Assembly (NCBI RefSeq): GCF_000150955.2
Contig: NC_011684.1
Coordinates: 434,001-498,000, forward strand
Source of the DNA: Phaeodactylum tricornutum CCAP 1055/1
Taxonomy: Eukaryota > Bacillariophyta > Bacillariophyceae > Surirellales > Neidiaceae
Length of the DNA: 64,000 bases
Direction of reading: 5' to 3'
Part shown: positions 1 to 11,381 of the stretch, one piece after another
Numbering within the stretch: position 1 is the stretch's first letter
Layout of the letters: the number at the start of each line of letters is the position of its first letter
Notes under the pieces: model-generated
Database searches by the model: none
Seen by the model: only the letters and a program-made list of their open reading frames with translations
What the model was told of the DNA's origin: nothing
Translations under genes and position numbers: made by a program

Positions 1-990
1 CAACTATGGATACATGTCCCTACTAGCTTGTGACAATCGTCTATTCGGACGTAATCTGGGCAAACACAGCGAATTTAATGCGTAATGTCAAATCACTTCG
101 CCGGGGGAAGATTTGCGGCATCGCGACATTAAAGGCACCATCTGAGCCAAAATCCGTGATAAAAGAGCATCGAGAAGCGGCTTATAGCATTAGTACAAGC
201 TCTTTTGTTTCCTCTTTCTGCCGTTTCTTGCTAGTCTATCAGATGACAATATTTCTGGTGTCGCGCCGTTCCCCTTGACTCATAGTCAATCATGTAATGT
301 TTCTCCTTGTACTATCATAGCGCAAAAAAATAGGCTAGGCCAAAGCACGAGCAGCCTGTGCCGGCCCCACGACAGTCAGACGACGATCCTGGACTAGCTT
401 GTTGAACTGTTTAGCCATATGCGTAGCGTACGGTGGGGTGCACACCAAGCAACCGTGCGCTTCCAGAATGTCAGTGGCTTCTTAGTCCAATAGTGGACCT
501 GTCGCAGCGCAAGAAAGTTGTACTCCAGTGCACTTCGTTTTGTGAGGAATACGCCTCGACAAGCCCGACTAAAATTCGCATTCATCCGCCAAAAAAGCCA
601 ACACTGTATCCACGAAGGCGAAAACCAACTGCCGTCTACTCTGAAACCTTTTCGACCCAATTCTTACGGAATGCAGCTATTGGGTTTTTGCTCAGACTAT
701 GGCATGAGTTTACTAGGACCCGAAGTGACTTCCACGACGAAAAGTATGACTTTGGCAGTTGGTAACAAGGGAAATATATCTTTGGCCATCGCTCTAGATT
801 AGGGCAACTTGTGTAGATAGGGTGGGGTTGAACTAGATTACCCACAATTGAGTGTAAAAGTGATTGACGGTGTGAAGGCAGTAATGGAGGGACCCGGCGT
901 GAGCTCCAACAAGAATGCACAAGACCAAAGCAGCGTCGGGCCAAACAGGACCACGGCCCTCGTATTTCAAGACAGCGAGTGAATAGAACA
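1..990. other. No gene recognised
   Basis: Short open frames occur on both strands, but none has an ATG start combined with a recognisable domain, signal peptide or credible splice structure. The last part holds the 5' flank of the sulfotransferase-like gene. I see no tRNA-like fold and no repeat here. Confidence 0.5.
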
Positions 991-1917
991 ATGAGCGGTT
1001 TTAAAGTGCGCTTTGAGCCCTGTGCTGTTTTGAAGGTAGCCCTGGCCTTTGCAGCTCTCATGTCTGTGATGTTTTCTGTCATTCGCTCGAACGATTCCAC
1101 TAGAACGGCAGAACATCCAAAGCAGTCAATTTCTCTCGCAAAGCTCGGTAAAAAAACGCCTGTTCTCGTGATGGGCTTGCCTCGTTCCGGAAGTGCGTCG
1201 TTGCACGAATTTTTTCGGTGCAACAACGTCAAATCCAGTCACTTTTGTTGTGGCACAAGCCAAAAGACTTCCTTTGCTTGCGAGCCAGATCAACCGACAT
1301 GCGGCCGCTGTGTCCACCAAAATTTGAACCAAAGTCTTCCGGCATTTCAGGGCTGCGGCAACTTTTCCGTCTACAGCCAGTTCGACGTGGAAAGCGGCCA
1401 ACCCTTTTCGTGGTTTCTGCCACAGCATTTCGCTTTGCCACTCCTACACGAAAGTTTTCCAGAGGCGGTATGGATACTCAATCGCAGGGCGGATGCGCGC
1501 GTATGGGCGAGGGGAGTCCTCCACTGGTATTCCGTAAGTCGGCGTGTGATGAATGCGTTTGGGCTACAGTATCATCATCCCACTCTGATTGCGGCAAAAA
1601 TCTACGATGCTCCAGTTCGTCCCTTGACGGAGGACGGTTTAATTGCGGATATCTCGCTAAGTTTAGCACGAGCTGAAAATGTAACTGAGCATAAACGCCG
1701 TCTGGACGAGCTCACCAGTGTGTACGAAGCGCACTTACACCGGGTGCGCGCATTTGTCACTGCAAACCCTTCGCACTCAATGCTTGAAATTGATGTGGAC
1801 GATCCTGCCTCCGGAGAAACCCTCTCTGCATTTTTTGGTGGTGCTCGCGCCTCCTGCTGGGTATTCGATGCACAGTCCCTAGACAATGACTGGAAGAAAT
1901 TTTCACTTCAAATTTAA
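991..1917 (+). CDS. Sulfotransferase-like type II membrane protein
   Basis: A 308-residue protein starting at the ATG at 991; the open frame reaches back to a GTG at 979, which I do not use. Residues about 13-33 form one hydrophobic signal anchor, so the protein is probably a Golgi type II membrane protein with a lumenal C-terminal domain. The segment VLVMGLPRSGSASLHEFF at about residues 57-74 matches the 5'-phosphosulfate-binding P-loop of PAPS-dependent sulfotransferases, and VWILNRRADARVWARG lies where the family has its 3'-phosphate-binding Arg/Ser region. Several cysteines after the P-loop suggest disulfides. Known: families of such proteins are large in diatoms and their substrates are mostly unassigned. 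Inference: a glycan or protein sulfotransferase. A P-loop protein without sulfotransferase activity is possible. Confidence 0.7.
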   Translation: MSGFKVRFEPCAVLKVALAFAALMSVMFSVIRSNDSTRTAEHPKQSISLAKLGKKTPVLVMGLPRSGSASLHEFFRCNNVKSSHFCCGTSQKTSFACEPDQPTCGRCVHQNLNQSLPAFQGCGNFSVYSQFDVESGQPFSWFLPQHFALPLLHESFPEAVWILNRRADARVWARGVLHWYSVSRRVMNAFGLQYHHPTLIAAKIYDAPVRPLTEDGLIADISLSLARAENVTEHKRRLDELTSVYEAHLHRVRAFVTANPSHSMLEIDVDDPASGETLSAFFGGARASCWVFDAQSLDNDWKKFSLQI

Positions 1918-2813
1918 TGCGTCAAACGGATGGTATGGGGTGTTGAATCTACAACATCAACCTAGTAGCAGATTTTACGAATCCGTACATTATTGCACGG
2001 CACGAGAAAGGAAAGCTGTGCTCAGTTTTGTTGGGTGAAAACACAGAGCAGACGATAGCGGAAGCTAAGAAGACAACAAGAAAGCTAGCAGGAATTACAA
2101 ACAACAGGCTCTTGGGTCAGCCGCATGATCAAGGCTGACAAATTCTGACGGTCAATACGCGGGGAGATCGATGTCAGCGAGATGCGAGTGTTGAGCGCTC
2201 CTGCTATGTGAAAGAACCAAAGGTCGCGGAATTGTGGTACACATCCACGACAGTGGAAAGCGAGAATTATCATGTTGCACGACCTTTCCTTGCTTGAGAA
2301 GGCGATGCCAAGTCAAGCGATCCCTGTTTACGAATGTCTATTATGAAGGTGGCTTACAAAGGACCATATGCGTAGTTAAAGGCTTTCGTGATATCCTGGG
2401 ATAATACTTTAATCCGATGCAAAGCAAAGCTTGCGGCCTGAAAACTGCATACGTAGACGACACGAGTCGTTAAAAATGCAGTAAAGGTAGCAGGAAGGCT
2501 TCTCGGTAGTTTCATTGGTGCTAAGATGATCATTTTGAATTCCATTCTGTCAACAAAACGGTCGTGTTTGAATTTTCTTGGCCGCCCAATTTGCCATTTG
2601 TAGTTAAAGGGAGCAGTCCAGTGCAGCACTCGTCGACCACCAGTGTTGAAGGCGGAAGTGAAGAGACCCCCGCCACAGTAGCTTTCTACCTTTTTTTGTG
2701 TGGCGATTGAGACTGTCCGAGGAACCTTGATGTCTGTTGAGCTGCTGTCTGCCGGGGTAAACACCAATATAAGGTAGGTAATACGATAAATCTGGACATT
2801 AGGCTTCTACAAA
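1918..2813. other. Intergenic, no supported gene
   Basis: A minus-strand open frame of 137 codons (2354-2767) begins with TTG, has its first Met more than half way along, and shows no recognisable domain, so I do not call it. Nothing else was recognised. Confidence 0.5.
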
Positions 2814-3578
2814 TTAAGCAGCGGCAGCCGCTACAGTATTGCTCTGCGTAATTTCCGGTGAGTCAATCTGTTTTACAAGAGCGCCGAGCTGGTGCAGCTT
2901 TGCGGAACATCGTTCGGCTTCTCCCAAGCTGCCCAAAGCAATTAACATTTGAACAAGACTGTTGAGGACGGCAATAGCCACAACGAAAACATTTGTGTCC
3001 CGAAGAATCAGTTCATACAGGAGATTTTTCCCTCCGCTCATCATTTTCGAAAGAATGCCATACGACACTGATGCCAGCCGAAGTCCACCTTCAACAAGCC
3101 TCGCTCGTACCTCGTCGTTGACGGGCGTCTTGGACATGCAAAAATGAGCGATGGAAAAATTATGCATGATAATTGCCGTTTTCAAGCTATTTTCAATGTC
3201 TTCGTGGTCGTCTAGCTGCTCGATACGGACGGGGAATAGCGATTCGGACAAGATTGGGTCTTGTTTTGTTACAAGCGACTGAAGTGTTGCAAATCCACCA
3301 TCGTGCCTCAGTCCTTCAATCAATGTTGGATCAGCTTCTAGCCTTTGAGTCGAAAGCCTTTGACATGCCCTGTCTAGCTTTTCTTCCACCAAAATACTTG
3401 TATCTCTGAAATTCGTACAGCTTTCCTGTTGAAAGGCTACCTTCATGACAATGACGGAATCTTTCAGAGTCTCCATAGCCTCTAAGTATGCTTTTTGTTC
3501 CAGCAATGAAACGCCCATGTTATTGAGAGCAATAGCTCCTCTGTAGTCATGGTTACGGAAACCGTCGGAGCTATCCAT
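2814..3578 (-). CDS. TPR-like helical protein, unknown function
   Basis: A 254-residue protein when started at the ATG at 3578 (MDSSDGF). The frame also contains an ATG at 3788, but the 70 residues it would add look like a translated leader. Residues about 12-40 (ALNNMGVSLLEQKAYLEAME and following) have the small/large pattern of a tetratricopeptide helix pair: paired Ala-Leu-Asn, a central Gly, then Ala-Tyr-Glu-Ala. Further helices follow, among them a conserved-looking NFSIAHF segment and a final Leu/Ala-rich helix pair. Only the first TPR is clear. Such repeats usually bind partner proteins. This arrangement, one N-terminal TPR followed by a less recognisable helical body, is one I associate with diatom-specific proteins (from memory, not checked). 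No catalytic motif is visible. Confidence 0.65.
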   Translation of the reverse strand: MDSSDGFRNHDYRGAIALNNMGVSLLEQKAYLEAMETLKDSVIVMKVAFQQESCTNFRDTSILVEEKLDRACQRLSTQRLEADPTLIEGLRHDGGFATLQSLVTKQDPILSESLFPVRIEQLDDHEDIENSLKTAIIMHNFSIAHFCMSKTPVNDEVRARLVEGGLRLASVSYGILSKMMSGGKNLLYELILRDTNVFVVAIAVLNSLVQMLIALGSLGEAERCSAKLHQLGALVKQIDSPEITQSNTVAAAAA

Positions 3579-6110
3579 TGTTCGGCTGTGGCTGAGATTA
3601 ATTCGGTTGTATGTCTCGATTGTCTTACAGTGAAGCAACAAACTCCGGGCGAAGGAAACGAATATGAGAGGGAAAATCTGCACACATCGCTCGCACACAT
3701 AACTGTTTACTGTTAGTTTTACGACAACCTCACTGTCAGTGCAAGCAGTCATATCGAAGTTTTGGACTTCGGAGAAACTGTTGTTCAACGGCTTTTCTTT
3801 TAGGCTTTTGATGTTAACTTTCCCTAACCACAGAATCAGAAACAGATTTTCTTAATTAATTGACCAGATACTAATCGTAGACATCTTTTATGAAGAGGGC
3901 GAGTTGGACGTCAATCCAAAAGAGTGCGGCTTTTCTTGATCAACAATATAGAGATTCATCTTAAGTGGAAGTGGGTAGAGTTGACTATGAGCATTTCTGG
4001 CTTCTCTGCGACCTACACAATTGTGAACAATCCGATTTCTCTGTGATGCCAGACTCTATATATTTTTGCGGACAATTATAGAACATAAGGAACTTGTAGG
4101 CAGTTGTCGGGAATCAGAAGCCCTTGATTCGGCACCCAGATCCCGAGAAACGGGTTTGCGATGGTTGTGAAGGGGCTCTAGAGACAGGACATGATTTCAT
4201 GACTAGGATACTCCGAAGGTCCAAGTACGTCGTAAATATACGAATACATAAGGATGGATAGAAGCAACAACTTTTGGTCGTCGTTCCGATGACCCATTAA
4301 TGCTTTGTGTGACTGTGAATCGGTTCTATTATACTATTTCCTGGAAACGCGCTTTTTCGGAAGACAACAGCATAATTTTCTTCTGTGTATGTAAACATTC
4401 CGGCTCCGTAACTAGTCGTACATTTTGGCTGGCATGGGGCACGCCATTTTAGTACATCAGATTTCAGATTTCACGGGACCGTTATAGCTCAATTGTTCTT
4501 TGCGCTAGCTAGACGCAGAAAATTACAGTTGGCCTCGCTCGCAACCCGAATACATGCAGCCGTTGGTGGCTACACGTTACTTTGTGCTTTGTTGAAATGT
4601 CTTCATACTTTCCTGCTACTGGGAGGCAATGAACCAACCAGTGAAGTACTCACTTCAATCGTGATATATCTGCTGTCCCTGCATCCACAGAAGTCTTTTC
4701 CCGGCTTCGAAGTAATCCAAATTCTTTCCTCCTTTCTACCTCTGGAGGTTACGGTATTCCACCCTCAGCGAATACGCCAAGTAGGCCAATGTGGCGGGTT
4801 GCCAAATCGGGTTCGTAACATGAATCGTTGGCCTCTCTCGCAAATTGAAACAGCCAGCGGAATCGCAGTTGAATGATACTATAATCCGCGCTACTAAATT
4901 ATTGGGTCGAGAAAGCTCAAAGTCAACTATCGGATCTCACACACAAAACCGCACCTTTTCTCTGCGTAATTTGCGCTGGCTTCAGATTTGCAAAACAACG
5001 AATCACGTCAAAGGTTATCTGCTGCCGATAGTAGCCAGGCAAATATAATTGAAGCGGTCACAATACTCGACTAGAGCAACACGCGGCTGGAAGAAATTTC
5101 TACATTATTGGCGCTCACGGCCATAATGTAACGCGGAAACACGGCGAGCAATTATACCATGAGTGAGGCAAAATGGTTGGGCAAACTCAAATGATAATCG
5201 TCAAAATGATTTGAGCACCACTTTGTTTCTAAGACAAAGAGAAGAATGTCCTTGGAGAAAGCAACATCCTGACGTCCACTCCACTTGATCATCAAACGTT
5301 ACCCACGAGCTGCGGCCTACATTAAGGATAAGATTGAGCTACAGATCGCGGAACGATGACTACTCGCCAGGCGTTTCGTCGGAAGTTAGTTTTTGATCAA
5401 GATGACAATCAACGTCTCGGTACATCCAGTACTCTGGTCTTCTGTGCTTCTGCTGTCTCTGGCTGATTCACACTGTTGTTCTCTCAAGTTCTTTTCCTTG
5501 GCGCGAACGACCAGAAAGAAGTAATTTGACTTAATCTAGGACAACCATTGAGGTACCCATAAGCCGCGTCATTAGGTTCTAACTCAGTCTTTGACTGTTT
5601 GTCAAGTGGGAAAAGCAATCGCAAAGCTGGTGACTAGCTCTGGTTCATAATATTACATTGCTAAAAATGACATGGGAATAATGTAAGTGAAAGAACCTTG
5701 GACGTCAATTGCTTTTGGCTAAAGAGATTTGCTACATACCCTTTGTAACATTTTTTCCTCTTGGGTCGTTACATACGTAGAAAGCCTTTGGGACCCTAAC
5801 ATGAGTTTGATTACCATTGCTCTTTGACCAGGGATTCCCTGACTTTCGGGGTACGCTGACATGTACATTTGTTAAAACGATATCTTTCGTGAATCCCCTG
5901 CGGAAAAGGGCGTTGGCCGAGTGCTCTCTTCCTTTTTTTGGACATTCTGCCTATCTGTAAGCGCCTTGAAGGGAGGCATTTCTAATTTTGGCATCCTCCT
6001 GACTTTTATACTCGTTTATGTTATACGTCAACTTCCCACGTACTGTAACTGTGGCAACCCTGTGTTCGACATGCGTCCTGTATAGAAACTATCTTTCAAA
6101 ATTCTCAAAT
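3579..6110. other. Long intergenic stretch, no gene recognised
   Basis: About 2.5 kb with only short accidental frames. The longest on the plus strand (4493-4876) begins at TTG, has no nearby ATG and shows no domain. I found no tRNA box pair, tandem repeat or terminal inverted repeat. Base composition is more AT-rich and irregular than in the flanking genes, as expected for non-coding sequence. Confidence 0.5.
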
Positions 6111-6802
6111 TTATTTTTTTGGACCTTCGTCGACTTTGTCTACACCAGCTTGGTAGCTGTTGGGATCAGCGTAATTCTTCAATCCAAAATGAAAGTCACC
6201 GGTGAGCTTCCTGGGAACGGCCGGCAGCGGTGCCACTGTTGACGGAAGCTGCGCCGTATGGGGGTGTGAACTACCGGCATATATTTTTAGCCGCGGTTCA
6301 ATGAAGCCGTGAATGAGCTTCTTCTGTCTACCCATCAGCATTCCAAGAATCGCTTTGCGAAGGATCATGGTGGGGTTGCGTTCCAGCATGGCTTGGGCCG
6401 GACGTTCCTTCAGCCCTCCAGGATAACCTGTGTGCCATCGGTACAATTTATCTTTCCATTTCTTTCCTGTGAAGTTCACCTATTCACGGAAGATTCAGAA
6501 GCAAAGAGTTGTTGAGAAAGGAGATGGTGCTAGTTATCCAGTTGTAAAGCAACGTCGCAGCAATATAACGGAAAAGGATGATCATCACATCGTCAACATA
6601 GCCAGTACATCGCCAGTGAGTATCTTACCTTATCAGCATTCACAATGACAACTGTGTCACCCATGTCCTTGTTGAGCTTGAAGGTGGGTTTGTGCTTTCC
6701 TCGTAGGATTGCGGCGACTTGGGATGCAAGACGTCCTACTATTTGATCCTTCGCGTCTACGAGATGCCAGCAACGTTGCAAATTTCGTCCCGGAAAAGAC
6801 AT
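6111..6802 (-). CDS. MRPL13: Ribosomal protein L13 (mitochondrial type)
   Basis: Two exons: 6802-6629 and 6479-6111. The intron 6628-6480 (149 bp) begins GTAAGA and ends TAG. Spliced length is 180 residues, against 142 for bacterial uL13. Exon 1 carries [16 protein letters not shown] and the RGKHKPTF motif, then [11 protein letters not shown]. Exon 2 resumes with V-N-F-T-G-K-K and continues with the [14 protein letters not shown] and [15 protein letters not shown] blocks typical of bacterial and organellar L13. L13 is a primary rRNA-binding protein of the large subunit. The bacterial-type sequence excludes the cytosolic L13a family. There is no clear plastid-type signal peptide and the protein starts MSFPGRNLQ, so mitochondrial location is inferred. 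The C-terminus is about 20 residues longer than in bacteria. Confidence 0.93.
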
Positions 6803-7796
6803 TATATTCTGAATTTTACAAAGAGATCCTTTGAATCAATATGCGTTGTTTGAGGATGATTGACCACAACCGATTGTTGTCTACCATGGTGAACAACGAT
6901 GCGACAGCCGTTCGTTGGTAGTTGTGAAGAGCACAACCAGCGAAGGCTAAAAGCAGAGAATTGTTATCGAATCGTGCGGAACATTTGGGAGCAACGGGCA
7001 GACGCGATCTTTTTCCGTAATAATTAGAATTTTTTACCAACACGAAGCATTGCCATCTTTTCTCGCGTTTCCGAGGACAAGTTATTGGCACAAGGATCAA
7101 CGGAGAGTAGATCGAAAATGCCGAGTTTCGGTAGCCATAATTACATTGGTGCCCTGTACTGTTCACACTAGAGTAGCGCGGAAGCTTTGTCCACGTTTAC
7201 TATGGTAGCAACGATAAGAAGACTACAGCAAGTGGGCAATATGGAAGACAGCATGTGCCCACACAGAAGTTATTTTACTGGCCTCAGGCTTTTGGTTTCT
7301 TTCTTCAGCCAGAAAGAAATTTTGCAACAAGGACTATCCGGACCAACAATTCTTTAACCGTACGTTATAAGTCTATCTGTCTGCTTCGTTGGGAAGCTGA
7401 TCTTATGCTTCTGATTTCCCGGAATTTCGAATGATTGTCGGCTTGAGTACTTCTGGCCGTTGTTTGCGAGGAAATACTTGATGTGGCTTTCAGTGTCTCA
7501 CGATTGATTGCGCGTGCCCGTTGTCGCTCATCCATCCGATGATGGATTGTTTTTACCTGGTTTGATCCGGAGCAAAGATAAGGCAGCTTCAACGCTCTTT
7601 GAGTATTGCTTCGATTCTCCAAGGTGAATGCTGACTCTTTTAAGCATTTGCGCAGGCACTTCCACCGGTTGTTGGGCAAAAGAATGAATACCAGGTTCGA
7701 CCCAATTATACACGAGCGGGGAAGAGTGATTCATGATGGTACAGTTCGTCGAAAGACATCCTGTATTTGCGAAAGGAAATACAATAATGTAAAAGG
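6803..7796. other. Intergenic; one doubtful small minus-strand ORF
   Basis: The right part contains a minus-strand ATG frame (7734-7528, 68 codons) followed in another frame by a Ser/Arg-rich reading (7365-7679). They could be joined by an intron starting at a CCAG/GTAAAA donor near 7560, but I cannot find a convincing acceptor or any family similarity, so no gene is called. The left part is the L13 upstream region. Confidence 0.35.
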
Positions 7797-8651
7797 CTAG
7801 GAAATCAGTTGATCAAGCCAATCCTCCAACCCATCTTCATCAATAGCACTTGGAGGCACTGCCGATTCAGTGCTGTTCTCTCCTGTCGATTTGAACGTAT
7901 CCGTACGAAGATTGGGTCCTAGCCAAACTCCCGTGTCTTCGGCTTTGCTAGAAGAAACTGTGGGCAGGATGCCAACTTTCTTATCTATCGTGGCTGTTCC
8001 AGTGCCGACCAGGCCGATGCTCGAATGTACTTGTTGTGCAAAAGGATCGTAGGATCCGCTCGACTTTTGTGTTGCTTCTTTAAGTTGGCTAGAGGAGGCC
8101 ACCAGCAAGGATTCTTGCGGATTCTTTCCCTCATTCGGCATCTCGGATTCGTGTTCCAATTCGTCTAGCGCAACATCCCCTTCTTCGTCACGTTCTTCTG
8201 CTTCTTCCGAAATGCGACGATCTTCCGAAAGCAACCGCTTTTGCTCTATCGATCCGTCCACAAAAAGAGTAGCGAGCAAATGTTTAGGCATTCTCCAGGT
8301 CTCGTGCAAGGGCATCTGCTGCAAACACACGGATAGCGACTTCACATCCAGGGTACTCGAATCACGCCAATTTAGCAGCTCGTTGTCCCCTTTTTCCTCG
8401 ACAGGAATTCGCGAAATAGCCAGTGAAGTCGCGTTGTCGTGCATTTGCAGTATAATGTCGGCCGCATCTTCTCGTCGCGTTTGGGAGTCGTGCGGTGAGG
8501 TCGAGGCGGAATTCTTCGCGGACGGCGCTGCGGTGAAAGAAGCGGCATCCGCCTGGCGCTGGCGCTGCCCTCTTCCTCGACCTCCCGCGCCGCCGCCCCG
8601 TCCACGACCACGGCCTTTGGTGCGATTGAATAACACCTGTGAGCGACCCAT
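7797..8651 (-). CDS. AVEN: Aven-like RGG-box protein (cell-death/DNA-damage regulator family)
   Basis: A 284-residue, single-exon protein starting at the ATG at 8651. Seen: residues about 12-36 form an Arg/Gly box (GRGRGRGGGAGG and on), the middle contains a Leu-rich segment (SLSVCLQQMPL, then PKHLLATLF), an acidic stretch follows (residues about 145-170), and the last ten residues are LEDWLDQLIS. Known: animal Aven starts with a long RGG box, has a Leu-rich middle reading roughly LVRALQELPL, and ends LEDWLDSMIS; it binds Bcl-xL and Apaf-1 in mammals, activates ATM/ATR, and its RGG box supports translation of G-quadruplex mRNAs. Inference: this is a diatom Aven homologue, probably acting in RNA binding or checkpoint control, since diatoms lack canonical Bcl-2 and Apaf-1. 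It lies head to head with the PP2A gene. The RGG box alone would be weak evidence; the C-terminal motif and the order of parts make the case. Confidence 0.68.
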   Translation of the reverse strand: MGRSQVLFNRTKGRGRGRGGGAGGRGRGQRQRQADAASFTAAPSAKNSASTSPHDSQTRREDAADIILQMHDNATSLAISRIPVEEKGDNELLNWRDSSTLDVKSLSVCLQQMPLHETWRMPKHLLATLFVDGSIEQKRLLSEDRRISEEAEERDEEGDVALDELEHESEMPNEGKNPQESLLVASSSQLKEATQKSSGSYDPFAQQVHSSIGLVGTGTATIDKKVGILPTVSSSKAEDTGVWLGPNLRTDTFKSTGENSTESAVPPSAIDEDGLEDWLDQLIS

Positions 8652-9117
8652 TGCGCCAAATTAGAATACCATGGAAGGTCAAGTAGAAAGGGTTGTGCCA
8701 CTGCCTGCCGAAATACGATAGAATCGAAAACTCGTGTTGTCCTCGCGTGTGCTTACACAGTTCATTCGTTTCTAGCTAGTATATGTCGCAAGTCGACTCT
8801 TTTTCATGGTTAAAAACTAGTTCCGATAATTCCAAAAGAGTGGACATTCTGATGTGTCGCACCCCTTTGGTGTCATATCTGTCGGCAGTGTCGGGCCACG
8901 CGAGCGGGAACCGCAGCTCTCGGTAACTTTTCTCGTGTGTGTACGAGAGAATCTCGTGCCGCCAACGCCGTACAAACGCTTTGCAGCAGATCCGGTTGCA
9001 GCTTCTTCCCATTTCCAATTCTTCGTTTGTATCCTTGCTGTGTCTTGCTACTGTTGGAATCAACGCTGTTCTGATCCAATCTGACGTTGCTGTATCTAGG
9101 TGTCAAACTGATTGACA
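8652..9117. promoter_or_regulatory. Shared divergent promoter region (Aven-like / PP2Ac)
   Basis: These 466 bases separate two genes transcribed away from each other, so both promoters and 5' leaders must lie here. I see no clear TATA box or other named element. Open frames here are short and carry no family signal. Confidence 0.4.
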
Positions 9118-10209
9118 ATGGAGGACACTGCCGACGCTCAAAGCACGTCGGTCTCTTCGGTAGACAGTGGGAATATCGAAACGGCTTCGACTGCTTCCTC
9201 CTCTTCGCCGACTCCGCCCGAGCGGCAACAACAGATGCCTCCTCCGCCTCCGCCTTCTAATACTTCCACGCTCGACCCGGAAAAGACATATCAAGATCTG
9301 GAAGCTTGGTTGGCAAAGCTGACAGTCGGAACTCCCTTGACTGAGCAAGAAGTTAAAAATCTTACCTCTCTGGCGCGCGAGCGGTTACTGCAAGAGTCTA
9401 ACGTGCAGCCCGTGCCAGCACCGGTGACCATTTGTGGCGACATTCATGGACAGTGGCACGACCTGATGGAGCTATTTCGTATTGGTGGGTCTGCACCCGA
9501 TACAAATTACCTATTCATGGGCGATTACGTCGATCGTGGCTATTACTCTGTGGAAACGGTGTCCTTGCTTGTCTGTCTCAAAGTGCGATATCCCGATCGG
9601 GTCTTTATTCTCCGCGGCAACCACGAAAGTCGTCAAATTACGCAAGTGTACGGATTTTATGATGAGTGTGTGAGAAAATATGGATCGGCAAATGTTTGGA
9701 AACTTTTCACGGACCTCTTTGATTACTTTCCTCTCACGGCGGTGGTAGAAAATGCCATTTTTTGTCTACACGGTGGTTTGTCCCCTTCGATTGATACATT
9801 GGATCATGTGCGCCAGCTAGACCGCGTGCAAGAAGTACCCCACGAAGGACCCATGTGCGATTTGCTCTGGTCGGATCCGGACGATCGATCTGGTTGGGGC
9901 ATCAGTCCTCGGGGAGCCGGTTTTACGTTTGGTGCCGACGTTTCCGCAGCGTTCAACGCTCGCAATGGCCTACAAACGGTAGCTCGGGCCCATCAACTCG
10001 TCATGGAGGGATACAATTGGAGTCACGAGGGGTCTGTGGTGACCATTTTCAGTGCACCGAACTATTGTTACCGCTGCGGTAATCAAGCCGCGATTCTGGA
10101 AGTCGACGAAATGCTCTCCAACAAGCAGTTTCTCCAGTTTGATCCGGCACCCCGAAGAGGTGAGCCACATTCTGCAAACGCCCGCAAAACACCTGAGTAC
10201 TTTTTGTAA
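9118..10209 (+). CDS. PP2AC: Serine/threonine phosphatase PP2A catalytic subunit
   Basis: A 363-residue protein starting at the ATG at 9118. Residues about 1-55 are a Ser/Thr/Pro-rich extension, including PPPPPP, that is absent from animal PP2Ac (309 residues). The rest aligns along its whole length with PP2Ac: the metal and catalytic motifs GDIHGQ, GDYVDRG and RGNHESR; the PP2A-type segment [34 protein letters not shown]; and the C-terminus [18 protein letters not shown]. The tail TPEYFL differs from the usual TPDYFL by one conservative change; its terminal Leu and Tyr are the carboxymethylation and regulatory sites that control B-subunit choice. [11 protein letters not shown] and the YFL end separate PP2A from PP1. 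Role: general dephosphorylation of cytosolic and nuclear proteins as the holoenzyme core. Confidence 0.95.
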   Translation: MEDTADAQSTSVSSVDSGNIETASTASSSSPTPPERQQQMPPPPPPSNTSTLDPEKTYQDLEAWLAKLTVGTPLTEQEVKNLTSLARERLLQESNVQPVPAPVTICGDIHGQWHDLMELFRIGGSAPDTNYLFMGDYVDRGYYSVETVSLLVCLKVRYPDRVFILRGNHESRQITQVYGFYDECVRKYGSANVWKLFTDLFDYFPLTAVVENAIFCLHGGLSPSIDTLDHVRQLDRVQEVPHEGPMCDLLWSDPDDRSGWGISPRGAGFTFGADVSAAFNARNGLQTVARAHQLVMEGYNWSHEGSVVTIFSAPNYCYRCGNQAAILEVDEMLSNKQFLQFDPAPRRGEPHSANARKTPEYFL

Positions 10210-10455
10210 ACGAACAGAAACGTAATTTAAAACAGTATCGACCCCTACTACGGCTATTCAGTCCCTTGGGCCGGCCTCTTGTCTGATTTACTCCAATTTA
10301 TTTCATTTCGCACAAACGTTTTTCCCCAAATCCCGTGTTGCCCTGCAAGAGGTCAAACCTCGACTCCCCAATGCCTCGGTCCATTTCGATGCCATAGTGG
10401 TAAATCATGTGATTGCTTGCCTTCCACGATTCAAGCATGTTTCGGTAGCCACCGT

Positions 10456-11381
10456 CTACGTCATAGCGTGCCCGTCTTCATCGCCACCAGGCATGACAAA
10501 GTGGCCCTCATCCATAACTTCGCCTGCACAGGACGGTGTCCGGGCGTTGCCAAATACTCGTTCCCGATGGCGTCGACGTCGTTGCAAAAACACTGCGATG
10601 CCGAAAGCCAGGGCCAAAAACGAAGCAACAAAAAAGACGGAAATTGACGTTCTCTTGGTCACGATAGGCTCCGCGCGGAGGTTTTCAATGGGGCCGTCTT
10701 GCGAGTGCTCCGGACCGTACCGCAGGAATTCGCAGTGGGGGCCATAAAAAGCGTCGTTACAAGTACATCCCAGGTGCTGATAGGCCGTGTTGGTAGAAAC
10801 ATTTTCTGGGCCTACTTGCGCCCCCATCAGAGTACTGTATACAGCATCAAATTAGTACGGTAAAGTGAGTTGGTTGCACTGCCTCAGCCACAAAACAAAA
10901 TATAGGACCCGGCTTACCTTTTGCACTTTCCTCCGTTTGTGCAGAACGTCAACGACGAGTCTGGGTCAAACCTACCGCTGCAATATTCGGTATAGGGATC
11001 CCGGCACATTTTCCCAGCAAATGCGCTCACGCGGTCGGCAATGGTACAGTCGCACATCCAAGTGCCAGAGATTTTTGATTGTGCACAGGGAACACCATTG
11101 TGGCAGACGCGGTCGGGAAGCGAACACTGCTGAACCCTGTAATCACAAGCAAGCCCGCCATATCCAGACGGGCAAATGCATTCTTCAACGAGACTCCCGG
11201 ATTGAACATGACGAGCGAGCTCGCCATTGTCTTCTAAAATATACGTGCAGTAGCCGTTGTTAAGGCAATCGAGGTCGCAGTTTTCTGCTCCGTTAATACT
11301 ACCGTTGATAACAACGGATTGCGACAGGAACAAGAAGATGCACTGCAGCGCAATCGGCCACCCATTAAATCTCATATTCAT
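10456..11381 (-). CDS. EGF-domain type I membrane protein
   Basis: Two exons: 11381-10918 and 10834-10456. The intron 10917-10835 (83 bp) starts GTAAGC, contains a TACTAAT branch-point-like heptamer and ends CAG; the join falls inside an EGF module, giving CKSTLMGAQ, and spliced length is 280 residues. Residues about 1-28 are a signal peptide. Three Cys-rich EGF-like modules follow: CDLDCLNNGYC to ECICPSGYGGLAC, CSLPDRVCHNGVPC to MCDCT, and FCTNGGKC to CTCNDAFYGPHC. A membrane helix (SVFFVASFLALAFGIAVFL) near residue 225 is followed by an RRRRHRER stop-transfer and a cytoplasmic tail of about 40 residues. Likely a cell-surface or endomembrane adhesion or receptor protein of diatom-specific type; ligand unknown. 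Confidence 0.8.

Noticed and set aside
636-1232. Minus-strand frame of 198 codons before and over the sulfotransferase-like gene
   Set aside because: It overlaps the plus-strand gene with its P-loop and has no domain or targeting signal of its own.
2354-2767. Minus-strand frame of 137 codons
   Set aside because: It starts at TTG, its first Met is far inside, and no domain is visible.
4493-4876. Plus-strand frame of 127 codons in the long intergenic stretch
   Set aside because: It starts at TTG, has no near ATG, and shows no family similarity.
7365-7734. Two overlapping minus-strand frames that might be a small spliced gene
   Set aside because: A donor is possible but no convincing acceptor or protein similarity was found; left as doubtful intergenic sequence.
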